From the NCBI GenBank assembly GCA_007449985.2, contig VIIQ02000147.1:1-64000 (forward strand): a stretch of DNA of 64,000 nt. Direction: 5' to 3'. Positions 28,444-41,200 of the stretch are shown in pieces. The translations under genes and the position numbers were made by a program. The notes beneath the pieces were generated by a model that was given only the letters and a program-made list of their open reading frames with translations, was not told where the DNA came from and made no database searches. Numbering within the stretch: position 1 is the first letter of the stretch; each line of letters starts with the position of its first letter. Origin of the DNA: Desmodesmus armatus. Lineage: Eukaryota > Chlorophyta > Chlorophyceae > Sphaeropleales > Scenedesmaceae.

Positions 28444-31400
28444 ATGACAACAGCACTGAAGCAACCCAGTTGCTCCCAGCGGCCCTCCCAGCTGCCCAAG
28501 GCTCGAAACAACCCCAGAAACATCATCAAACCAACAACAGTAGCACCGCATAAGCATGTCGTGCGTCGTGCGAGCGTTGCAGTCCAGTCTGGGAGTTTCA
28601 CTGGATTGGAGACAGTAGATTGGAGCGGGCTGTCCAGGATGCTTCTGCCGCCCATGCTGTCAGCAGCTGTGCTGCGCAGAGCTTCTGACTTCATCTCGAA
28701 GCGAGCAGCGATCGATGAGGTGTGCAGAGCCTTTCAGGTGCAGGACAAGGAGGAGTTGCAGGTAAGCAGAAGCGTCCTGACTCCCGCACCACCTCGTACC
28801 CCCCCCCCCCACACACACACACACACAAACACCCAAACACCCAAACACGCTTACCAAGTTACTAAGTTGGTGTCTTACACATAGTCATATGCGGAGAAGC
28901 CTGTTTGGTGGACCTGTGTTAGCAATGATGCTGCTTGAGCGTCAGGTGTCTGAGTGGCAGGACCTTCGGAGGACCCATGCAGCGCTGATTGCAAAAAGAC
29001 TACAGGAAGCTGGAGATACACCCAGGCAGCCACGTCTCTAACTTCACCACAAACACCAGCACCTACAACCCCTTTTCCTCCCCCTCTATCACCAGTTTTA
29101 AGGTCCTGATGGCCACCTTGCTTGCATCAAACTGTGTCTGAGAAGTGGGATATGCCCCCAGAGCAGCAGCTGGCAGGGGGGGGGGGGTAACTAGTGCATG
29201 CTTCACTAATGGGTGGTACTCTCTAAACTGCATGTATCGGGTAGACCACAACGGGTACTGTAGACACACGCCTGGCAGGAGACAGTGCAGGCAGGCCAGA
29301 TGATATTCCCCACATTGACTCAGATTGCAATTCCTTTTGCTGCCCCCTCGTCTTTGCAGGACCTGTTGGCCGCCCTGATCCTGTCTGAGTGTGTATTCAA
29401 GAAGTTGGAGATGCCCCCTGAGCAGCTGGCTGCTATGAACCCCACATTCACTCAGGAATGTACCTCCTTTTTCCCCCCTTCCTGTGTTTGCTGCCCCTTT
29501 CCTGCCTCCTCGTCTTTGCAGGAGCTGCTTGCTGCCTTCATCCTGTCTGAGTATGTGTACAAGAAGTTGGAGATGCCCCCTGAGCAGCTGGCAGCAACCT
29601 TCTTGACAGACCCCCCGCCCACCCCCCACCCCCACCCCAGGCACACATACATCCACTTGCAGAGTTTGGGTGGCAGTGTCGTTGTCTTTTTGTAGTGATG
29701 AATAATTTCTTGCAAATCAATACGTGCCCCCCTTTTGCTGCTGCCCCCTCAGGACCTGCTTGCAGCCTTGATTCTGTCTGAGTGTGTGTACAAGAAGTTG
29801 GATATGCCCCCTGAGCAGCTGGCAGCAACAAAACCTACAGTTGCTCAGCAATGCCCCCCCCCCCCACCCCTGCCCCCCTCGCCCTCTGCTCTATCTGCAG
29901 GACCTGTTGGCCGCCCTCATCCTGTCAGAGTGTGTGTACAAGCAGTTGGAGATGCGTCCCTACAGCGGTCCGCCCACCACTAACACCTGACACCTCCACC
30001 CACCCTGCCTTGTGATGCCCTGTGCAGGACCTGTTGGCTGCACTCATTCTGTCAGAGTGTGTGTACAAGAAGTTGGAGATGCCCCCTGAGCAGCTGGCAG
30101 TGATGGGGGGGGGGTACAAGTGGATAAATTCACTTGTGGGCGGTACTCCCCACACTGAATCAACTGGGTAGACACTGAGACTGCCCCACCTTTTGCTGCC
30201 CCGTTGCCTTTCAGGACCTGCTTGCTGCACTCATCCTGTCTGAGTGTGTGTACAAGAAGTTGGAGATGCCCCCTGAGCAGCTGGCAGCCACCGTGTCATC
30301 CTTCCTAGCTGACTTCCCTGCTGACCTGGTGCATTTGGAGGCTCTGCAACTGTCACGCGACGACATCACACAAAAGTGAGTGACCCCTTGTGGATTTGTC
30401 AACTCGTCAGCCCACCAAACATACAGCTGGGCCTTGCTGCAATGTTGTGGATGCAGATCAGGGTACTGCCTTGTTGATAGTTGCGCCAGCCCCCTGCCTA
30501 ATCCTTTAAATCCAAGGCGGTGCATCCCCCTGTATGCAGCAGCTGGACTTGAAAGCACACTTCTGCAAATTGTGCTGTGGCTGCTGCGCTTCCTACATGC
30601 CTGCTGTCCCCCCCCCCCTGCAGCTATCTGGTTGCAATTGGTGGTCGCTCCCTCCATGGTTGCCTCCCTGGTTGCAATCGGTGGCGTTCATGGGCACCAA
30701 GCAGGCAAGGGACCCCCCCCCCCCGACACACCCACACCAACACACACCAATTCATCCAGACTTGGGCAAAGCAATGGTGCATACACCCCTGCAGCTTCCC
30801 CTGACTCGACTGCTGCTGCTTGCCTCATGCCCGCTGTCCTGTCTCCCCCCCCCCCCCCCCCAGCTACCTGGTGGCAGTTGGTGGTCGCTCCCTGTACGTG
30901 GCGTTCATGGGCACCAAGCAGGCAAGGGATGTCAGCACAGACCTGGCATTTGCCCATGAAGCTGTTTGGGTGGCGGCAGAGCAGCAGGCGGCAGCGGCAG
31001 CGCAGGTGGGTGGGTTGGCGGGAGCACCGGGGGGGGGGGGGGTACCACAGGGTGGGGTGCACTGTGTGGGGGTGTGTGGGTGCTGGCGGCAGCAGTAGTA
31101 CAAGTGCATGGGACAACACAGCTGGGAAGGGCGGGGGATGTCAGCACTGACCTGGCCTTTGCTCTCGAGGCCTTATGGGTGGCAGCAGAGCAGCAGGCAG
31201 CAGCAGCAGCACAGGTGGAGGGGGGGGGGGATTGGTGTGTGCTGGGCATGGGGACAGTGTGGTGGATGATCAGGGTGGTATTCGTATGTGAGGGGGGGGG
31301 GTAGCAGCAGCAGCAACAGAGGCAGTGGACACACAGTTGGGAGGGGTGAGGGGCCTTGCCACATGAGCCTGTTTGGGTGGCGGCAGAGCAGCAGGCGGCA

Positions 31401-32044
31401 GCAGCAGCGCAGGTGGGTGGGTTGGCGGGGACGCAGGGGGGGGGGTACCACAGGGTGGGGTGCACTGTGGGGGATGTGTGGGTGATGGCGGCAGCAATAG
31501 CGCAAGTGCATGGGACAACACAGCTGGGAAGGGCGGGAGATTGCATCGCAGATTTGGTATTTGCGCATGAGGCCGTGTGGGTTGCGGAGCAGCAGGCGGC
31601 AGCAGCAGCGCAGGTGGGTGGGGGCTGGGGGGGGGGGCACATGCAGGGGTATGTGGTGGTTCAGCAAAAGCAGCAGCCGCTACAGCAAAAGCGGCAGAGG
31701 ACACACTATGAGGCTGTTTGGGTGGCGGCAGAGCAGTAAGCAGCAGCAGCACATGTGGGTGGGGGGGGGGGGGGGGGGGGGGGTGTACATGCAGGGGTAT
31801 GTGGGTGCAGCGGTGCGGCAGCAAGGTCACTGAAGCAGTTGTAGTAGCCAGTAGAGGTCGACGTGTGGGTGGTGGGCTTTCGGGCATGCGTGTTGGGGTT
31901 GGGGTGAAGGGGAGGGACGGGTGAAGGAAGGGGGGTACAGTTGTTGGGGTGCTTTGTATGTGCCTGTGTAAGTGGCAGCAGCACAGGAAGGCAGGCAGGC
32001 TCTGTCCTATTACATGGGAGAATGTACATGCCTCTCTCAACAGT

Positions 32045-32076
<32 letters not shown>

Positions 32077-35000
32077 TTGGCAGGTTCCGTCTGCTCACCG
32101 CGGCTTCCTGGCCCGTGCCAAGTCTGTTCCAGTTGAGGAGCTGCAGCAGCTGGCAGCAGCAAGCGGGAGGCGGTTGGTGCTGTGTGGACACAGCCTGGTG
32201 GGTTTGCGGGCCGGGGGGGGGGGGTGATGTGTGGTGTGGGGGGTGTTTGTGTGTATGGGGGGGGGGGGGGAGGGGGGGTTAGGGGGGGGTGTCATGTCAA
32301 ATGTGGAGGGAGGGGAGGGCAGGCAAGCGGACGTCGACTGGTGCTGTGCGGACACAGCCTGGTGGGTGGAGCGGGGGGGTGGGGGTGGGGGTGGAAGTGT
32401 GTGTTTGAAGGAGGGGCCCTCATGGCAAATGTGGGGGTCGATGGGTGTGTGTGTTGCGGGGGGGGTGGTGGGTGGGTGGGTGGGGGGGGGCGTACGTGAG
32501 GTGTGGAGGGGTGGCAAGGGCAGCGTGAGGGGCGGCAAGGGCAGCGTGAGGGAGGCCCCTTGTGCTGTGCGGATACAGCCTGCTTGTGGGTGGAAGAGTC
32601 CCAGAGATGGGGTGATTCTGAAACTGCAGTGCGTTGCAGTGCAGCACAGCACAGTGCAGCACAGTGCAGTGCAGGGTGTGGGGTAGGTTCTCTTCCTGCA
32701 CCCTAGCCAGGCGCTGATCAAGTCCTATCACTTGGTATGCCCCAGGCTCCCAGGCCCGGGATATGTGGGCAATTCCCACATACACATTTGAGTGCTGTTG
32801 CTGCTGATTCGCGATCAAAGTCATTTTTATGTCCTGCTTCTTATCTCACGGGCACAGAACTGCCGCTGCTGCTGTCACGCGCAGGGTGGTGCAGTTGCCA
32901 AGCTAGCCGGGCTGCGTCTGCTGCGCGCTGCCCCCGCCTGGCCGCCCCCCTTGCTCCGAGTGATATGCTTCGCCACACCCGCTGTTGGCAACAATGCGCT
33001 GGCACGCCTGGTGGAGCAGGCGGGGTGGGGAGGCTTCTTCAAGACATATGTCCTGCCTGGTAAGTTTGCTGAGGTGTATGTGTGTTTGTGTGTGGGTGGG
33101 GGGGGGGGGGGGTCGGTGCCCCTGGGGGGGGGGACTTTTAGAGGGGCTTCCTCTCCATTTGGGAGGCTGTGTTGATGGGGGGTTGATGTGTAGGGGTGTG
33201 TATGTGTGTGTTGTGGGCAGGGGGGTGGAAGGGTGGAAGCAGGCGGGGTGGGTGGCTTCTTTAAGACATACGTGCTGCCGCGTGGGTGTGTAGCAAGGGT
33301 AGGAATAGGCAGTTGGGGTGCATTTGCCCATCAGTGGGTTCGGAAATGTTTTCCCACCCCGCACGTACACACAAACTAGAGACATATGGCTATCAGGAAC
33401 TGTGCTTAAGTCGTGGCGAAAGTGTTTGTATGACGAGTTATAGCAATTTACGGATGGCCCTCCCCACGCTCTGCGTCCGAGAGCCTTTTACAGCTTCTGG
33501 GGCTCTGGCAGGGCCAGCTGAGCCTCGGAAAATAATTTCTGTTGTTTTTTGGGCTTGCGGCCGTGCCTGCTGAGGGTCTGATTGTCTTTTTGATGCTGCT
33601 GTGCAGCTTTCTGCTGCTCTGCCTGACTTGCTTTGGCTTCTGTGTGCCACACGATTCCATAGTCTGTTTTCGACAGGGACTAAAGTTGAGGACATCGATG
33701 CATCTGTTTTTGTAAGGCAGCACCCCTCTGTGCTGCAGTAATTTTGTAAAAGTGTGTGTGTAGTGTGCAGTGCTGCCCAGTTTCTCCTGCTTAGAATGCC
33801 TGATCAGGCACCGGCACTGGTCAAAGTGTGACATTCAAACATCTGTTACTTCAACGGTTTCAACGGCCTGCTCTGTGCTCAGTGCCAGCTGGCCTGCCAG
33901 GCACTACAGGGTGTAGGAGCAGTAGGAAAGAAACAGCTTGCGAGGCTTTGGTCAGCGCAGGACACGCACGGTGAAAATAGCAGCCCCAGCTGTCTGGAAA
34001 AACATTTCCGAACCCACTGATGCGGGACCGGTGACAGCCGGTTTGTGAATTTGTCATGACGTCGTCCTGCACCTGTTTTGCCGGCTCTGCGGTGCCTCCA
34101 TCACATAGGAAAGATCAATCATCATCGTTTGAGTGCGATCTGAGGCCTGGGCAGTGCTTCGCGACTATACTGCTCTGCTGTTTGTGCCAAGATCTGGGCT
34201 GCAGCAGAGGGCACTTCTGTATGTTGAACGCAAATGCAGTCTCGTTTGCACACATCTGATACTTATATCAAAGGCAATGTTTTGCAAGCCCCACAGCCCC
34301 AGCACAGCTGCATGCAGCAGGCGAGCATGACAGCTGGCAACAGTGCAAGCAAGATGGCAGCCAAGTGCTATTGCAGCACACACAGGAGTTGCTGGAGTCC
34401 GTCACCTGTCTGCAACGATATGGAGGAAGTACGGGGTCCCAGAAATGGGCTGATCAGGCGAAGCTGAGTTTCAGTGCAAGTGCAGTATCAGCGAGGCCCT
34501 TCCAGGCTGTTGGCCAATTGTGTGCCAGCAGGTAAGCAATGGGCATTGAGGAAGCATGCAGGAACGGTATTCACATGCTAGAAGATACTTGCAAGTTGAC
34601 TGGTTCGGGATTGCAGCCACACAGCAGCTGTCTTGAAGACTTGTGACTTGCAGCAGGTCCCTAGCCTCTACGTGCCGACACATGCAGCATGTGACACCAG
34701 CAGCAGCAGCTGCATTGCAGACCCCAGCCCTAGCTAGCACACTATAGAGCCTTCTTGTCACAGAAGCAGCATGCACGGCACATTTCAGCAGCAACCAGTA
34801 CCAATCAGGTGGCTGTGTTTTTCTGCCTGTCTGCAAGGTGGTTGATGCAAGCGCAGCAGCGCCTCACATTTGGGAGGTGTTGACAAGGCCATGTGCAGGC
34901 AACCAGTTGCAATATGGTGTTGCTTTGAACCACAAAGTAAGTCCAGCACAGCTGTCTCTAGCGCGCAGGACAGCATCAGTCGTTGGGCCACATGCATGTA

Positions 35001-38000
35001 CAACCCCCCTTGCAAGTACAAGTGCTGTGCAACAGCAGAGCATTGCACGAGCTGTGCGGGCCAGCTGCAGCATGGGGTGGTGGCAATGTGCAGTACTAGA
35101 TGCCTGCCAGACGCAGCAGATCTCTGCATGCATGCCAAACTGGCAGAGTAAGTGCAGGTGCCACCTCCTCTATGTTGCAAGTCCGCATGGACTGAGTCCT
35201 CAACCATGCAGCAGCCGTCGATGGCGGCATGCCTCACTGTTTGTGTGGCCCTAAGGCTGTCTACACACCCAGTCTTGAGCAGCCGTTCTAGCCTCCCTTG
35301 CTGACTGAGGTCCCGTATGCTGCTGCTACCTGCAGGTGACCTTCCCAAAGGGGGGTCAGAGGTCGCATTGACATCAAGCTGCGTGCAGCCTTCCGAATCA
35401 GGCGCCACCCATTGCAGCTTGTTGGTGTTGTGTGGCTCAGCATCTGCAGCTGTCGGGTTGTTCACGTGCATGCCCTCCTTGTCGGAGGGGGTGCAGTGCT
35501 GTACAAAATCTGTTGGTGGCTTGGGCAGTGGGCAAGCGGTGAAGCTTGCAGAACGACCCTGATTTTGTTGTTCTAGCAAAATGCATTGAAGGTTGTCACT
35601 GTTGCATGTATACTGCCTTTGGGGCCAGCAAAGCTTGCTGCTGTGTTGTACGCACATTGGTGTCACTGTACCCCATTCTGGGCAAGGGGCCATTGGAGCC
35701 AAAATGGGGCCGTTGGTGCCTACGCGCACAGGCCACAAGTCAGCCTCAATGTGGTGTGTGGTCTTGCCCTAGTGAGTTGTGCATGGTGCCAGGGTGGCAC
35801 GTCCATTTGGCCGGCGGATGGCAACTGCGCCCAGATCAGTGGGTTCGGAAATGTTTTCCCACCCCCGCACGTACACACAAACTAGAGACATATGGCTATC
35901 AGGAACTGTGCTTAAGTCGTGGCGAAAGTGTTTGTATGACGAGTTATAGCAATTTACGGATGGCCCTCCCCACGCTCTGCGTCCGAGAGCCTTTTACAGC
36001 TTCTGGGGCTCTGGCAGGGCCAGCTGAGCCTCGGAAAATAATTTCTGTTGTTTTTTGGGCTTGCGGCCGTGCCTGCTGAGGGTCTGATTGTCTTTTTGAT
36101 GCTGCTGTGCAGCTTTCTGCTGCTCTGCCTGACTTGCTTTGGCTTCTGTGTGCCACACGATTCCATAGTCTGTTTTCGACAGGGACTAAAGTTGAGGACA
36201 TCGATGCATCTGTTTTTGTAAGGCAGCACCCCTCTGTGCTGCAGTAATTTTGTAAAAGTGTGTGTGTAGTGTGCAGTGCTGCCCAGTTTCTCCTGCTTAG
36301 AATGCCTGATCAGGCACCGGCACTGGTCAAAGTGTGACATTCAAACATCTGTTACTTCAACGGTTTCAACGGCCTGCTCTGTGCTCAGTGCCAGCTGGCC
36401 TGCCAGGCACTACAGGGTGTAGGAGCAGTAGGAAAGAAACAGCTTGCGAGGCTTTGGTCAGCGCAGGACACGCACGGTGAAAATAGCAGCCCCAGCTGTC
36501 TGGAAAAACATTTCCGAACCCACTGCCATGTTCAAAGCGCGTGGTAAGGTGGGGGGGGGGGGGTCCGGTTGCTGCACCAAGCACTGCCACATCGAATTAC
36601 GCGGTACACTGTGCAGATCTCAGGTGCATTGCAATGAATCTTCATGTGTTGCAGTGCAGCGCAGTGCAATGCAGAACAGTGCAGTACATTGTTGTACAGG
36701 TTACAGGGTGTGGCGACAGGTTTTCTTCCCCTTTGTTAGGCACCGCCCCCGAGCTGATGACTGCCGTTCACGTGTACCCCCGCCCCCTCACACCCTCAGT
36801 ATGTACTCAGTTGAAAGCGTCTTCGCCTCCCACACACGCACCCGAGCGCTGTGTGCATGTCTGTGCCATATGTGTGTTGTGCAGAGGACCAACTGATGAG
36901 GGTGCTGCGCCTCACCCAAGCACAGCCAGCAGCAGCAGCGGCGGCAGCAGCAGCGGCAGCTAGCAGCAGCAGCAGCACAGATGCCACCGCTGCTGCTCTT
37001 GGTGTCAGCAGTGGTGGTGTTGGTGGTGTGCAGGGTTTGCTGGGCCGTCTGTCTGGTCTGAACCCTGCTGTCAGGGAGAGGGCACAGAAACAGCTGAGGC
37101 AGGAACTGCAGGGTGAGTGAGGGTGCTTGTGTGTGGGTGGGTGGGTGGGTGGGGGGGGGGGGGGATGACGGGGGGCGGGGGGGGGGTGTTCTTTGAGAGA
37201 GGGGGACTGAACCCTGCTGTGAGGGAACGTGCACAGAAGCAGCTGAGGCAGGAACTGCAGGGTGAGTATGCGTGCTTGTGTGTGGGGTGGGTGTGGGTGT
37301 GGGAGGCAAGGGGGGGGGGGATGCGTGGGGGATGACGGGCTTGGTGAGGGGAGGGGGCGGAGGGAGGGGGGTGTTGGAGAGGGGGACTGAACCCTGCTGT
37401 CAGGAGAGAGGGCACAGAAACAGCTGAGGCAGGAACTGCAGGGTGAGTGAGTGTGTGTTGACGGATAGAAGCACCCACATGTACACGTGTGTGTGGTGGT
37501 GGTGTGTGTGTGTGGGGGGGGGGGGGGGGGGTGATCAGAGGCTTGCTGGTGTAATCATGTTGCTTGCTCTGCCAGCGAAACACATGCCTGGCCATGCTGA
37601 TGTTGATCTGGATGCAATGCACCTGTTGATTTGTATACAATGCACCTGCTTAACCATGCGCCTTTTCCTCAGCCCCCCCCCCCCCCCCCCCGTCATCTGC
37701 CCCCATATCCATGTCAACAGCGGAGGAGGCCAGCACAGCATCCCTCGACCCCACAGCCTCCATTGATGCAGCAGCAGCAGCAGTGGCGGCGCTCAACGCA
37801 GGTAATGACAGCATAGCAACTGCTGCTGCTGCTGGCAGCAATGAAATCCGCCAGGACCCCCGTTCAAGTCCCAGCAATGGCGCCGGCGGCAGCAGCAGGT
37901 GGTTTCTGAAGTCACTGAGCAGGAGGCTGCTGCCAGGAAGTGCAGCAGCAGCAGCAACACCAGCAAAAGGGTCACAGCAGCTACAGTCACAACATGGCCT

Positions 38001-38204
38001 GATGAGTGACAAGCAGCTGCAGCAGCAGCAGCAGCAGCAGCAGGTCCTTGGCTCAAGCAGCAAGCTGTCACCCCAGCTGCCGCTGCCACCACAGCAACAC
38101 AGCAGCAGCAACGGTACTGCATCCTCACCCAAGCCTGCCGGCACCCTCACCAGCACTGACACCAGCAGCAGCAGCGGCAGCAGCAGCAGCAGCAGCAGTG
38201 CAGC

Positions 38205-38244
<40 letters not shown>

Positions 38245-41200
38245 GCCAGCCTGTCAGCTCAGAACACCAGCCTGGGTGTTGCACTGGACCTGCGGCGTCG
38301 CTGGGTGGGATACCAGCTGGGGCAGCTGGGACGGGCAGCAGCAGCACCACTCACCAGTGCACGGCGAGCGGTGAGTTTCAGTCCATTAGGTTACGGGTAG
38401 GGGGGAGGGGGGTGTCAAGGTGTGTGGGTGCAGGGCGGCAGCAGCACCACTCACCAGCGCACGGCGAGCGGTGAGTGGCTGTCTATTTTGTCATGGGTAC
38501 GGGCCCTTCTGAGTTCACTTGACTGGGGTCGGGAAGGGGGGGGGGGGGCTCCTGTTGGGTAGTGGTGCCTTGCCCGGGGCATGTGTGTGTCAAGGTGTGT
38601 GGCACTGTGTGTGGGGGCAGGGCGGCAGCAGCATCACTCAGCAGCGCACGGCAAGCCGTGAGTGCATGTCTCGTCGGCAGTCTTGTAGGTCGGCACCGAG
38701 GGTGTGTGTGGGGGGGGGGGGGCATTTGACTGGGCAGGACGAGTGCACCTGCTCTTCCACAGCCGCCTTCGTCATTGGAGTGGATGTGATGGCGGGGTCC
38801 AAGCTTCGCCTCCCTTCTGTTACAGCACTTCCAGCTATCTCATCCCTCATGTGGGCCTGCATTTTGCATGCTGCCAAGCGCACTGGTGTGTTACTCGGGT
38901 GATACTTCTGCTGCACTTTGCCTGCTACCAACGTCACATGTGTACGTTCTTGCTCTCGCGGTTGCCCTGCCGTTGTTGTACAGGTTTCGTCCTTCTTTTA
39001 CCCGTTCGGGTTGTACGCCTTCATCACGGAAGACGGTGTCCTCCCGCCCGAAGCAACACCCCCGGGCCCCAACGACCCGCTGTCACCACAAGCAGCAGCC
39101 TTCGCGGACAACAATGCGGGTGTTTTCGCCTTTCACCGTATGATTGCATACCGCACCCGCTGCGTGTACGTGGTTGCCAGCGTCGCTGCTTCGCTGTCGG
39201 AACAGGGCTTGTTGGTCCCGCCCAGCTTCAAAACCGCATCGCGGTTTGCAGTCACGAAAGCAATCGATGTCGCGGGTACCGCACTGGTGCCGAGTGGCAG
39301 CACTAGTGACGGTACTGGTGTCGGTGCGGTGTCACCCGCGGTCGGCACCGCGACTTCTGCTGCTGCTGCTGTGGTGCAAGCAGCACCGCTGGTGAGGCCA
39401 CTGCCTCCCCCTGTGAGACTGGGAGGGGTGGTGCCAGCGGTCAGGGTGACTGCTGCTGTCGCACGGCCCCCACTTGTCTCACCACCCACGCTGCCAACAA
39501 CGCCAACTGCTGCAGCTGCAGCACACCACAGCAGCAGCAGCAGCATAAGTCCCTCAGCCAGAAGCAGCAGCACTGCTGCTGCTGCTGCTGCTGCTGCATC
39601 TACCCTCCAAGGCCGGTCCTCAGCCCAGCAGCAGCAGCAGCAGCAGCAGCGCAGGGGTGCGCTGTCCTTCCTCCCTTCCGGCCGCTCCAACAGGGCTAGC
39701 CTAGAGCCCTCTGTGCCGCTGGTGGTCAGGGTCCAGGGTTTGAATTTGAAACACGCGCGACAGCTGGGCGTGACGGCCTTTGGGGAGCAGTACCCGGTGA
39801 CTGTCCTCACGTCATCTGGAGGTGTGATGGCTGGGGATGGGAGTGCTGCTGGCGGCGGCAGCATGGAGATGCTCAGCACAGAGCAGGACACCACCACCGG
39901 CAGCAGCAGCAGGGGGCAGGACCCCCAGCAGCAGCAGCAGCAGCAGCAGTTGGGGCGACTAGCCAGAGTCATTGGAAGCATCCATGACTCAGCAGTGGCA
40001 GCTGGCAAGGCGCTCGAGGGGGAGCGGCCCCGCTGGCGGTTACCAACCGACAGTTATAACAGCCTGACCCTGCAGGTGCTGCTGCCGGGCTCTGTGGTGG
40101 AGCAGCTGACAGCAGCAGCAGTGGCAGCAGCACGGCAGGCGCCGCTGGCAGCAGCAGCAGCAGTAGACGGCTATGCCACACTCAGCAGCAGCAGCAGTAG
40201 CAGGCTGAGGAGGGCGCGGTCCTCTCCGGCCATGCTTGCTAGTGCCTCTGCAGCAAAGGGTGGCCACAATTCAGCAGCAGCAGCAGAAGAAGAAGAAGAA
40301 GCTGCTGCTGCTCTGCAGTTTGTGGTGAAGACAGACCTTCAGGCCCTAACCATGCCGATTGCCTTGCAGCCACACGTTGTGGGGGTCGTGGGGAGCAGCA
40401 GGCAAGCCGCACTGCTGCTGTCACACCTCCTCACACACTCGGGTGCCCTGCGGCAGCAGCACAAAGCAACTGCTGCTGCTGCTGCCAAAGTCACTGCAGG
40501 GGCAGGGGCTGCTGCTGCTGCTGCTGTGAGCAGTGGCAGCAGCATGGCGCGGTCAATGCAGAAGCTGCGTGCTGCTGCTGGTGCTGCTGCTGCTGCTCAG
40601 CGGCTGACAACACTCAGCCAGCAGCTTCTTGGCAAGCAGCAGCAGCAGCAGCGATTGTCTCCTGCTACAGCTGCCGCTGCTGATGGTGGCGGCAGTGCTG
40701 CTGCTGCTGGTAATGCACTGTTTGACCAGCCACCTACAGCAAAGCGGGTCAGGTTTGCCAGTGACAGCAATGGAGGTGCCAGCAGCAGCAGGAGCAGCAG
40801 CAGCAGAGCCACTTATGTGCCACTCAGCAGCAGCAGCAGTACACCTGCTACTATGCCTGCAGAAATCGCAAAGTCAGGCGGGGCCAGGGTGCGCGCTGGT
40901 ACTAATGCACCCACCTCTGTCAACAGCAGCGGCAGCAGCAGCTTGGAGGGTCTTCCCGGTGTTCTGTACACCACCCTCCCAATGGGGAACGCTGCTGCTG
41001 CTGCTGCTGCTGGGCTGCTTCCTGGCTGGCCACTGCGGGCCCTCAGCAGCAGCAGCAGCAGCAGCAGCGGCATGGGCGGCGGCTGGCAGCATCAGCGCTC
41101 AGTGTCACAGGTGCTGAAGAGAGCCACAAAGCAGCTGCAGCAGCAGCAGGCAGCAGCAGTGGCAGCAGCAGGAGGTAGAGACAGTGGATTCATGGGGTTG

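Noticed and set aside
28886..29040. Second lipase exon with a defined 3' end
   Set aside because: A coding-like stretch from 28946 is clear, but its only GT (after 29033) leaves phase 1 against a phase 0 partner, so I did not include it in the joined model.
34785..35738. 317-codon minus-strand frame inside the lipase intron
   Set aside because: Long but without any domain or catalytic motif I recognise; kept only as an unexplained segment between the two mobile-element copies.
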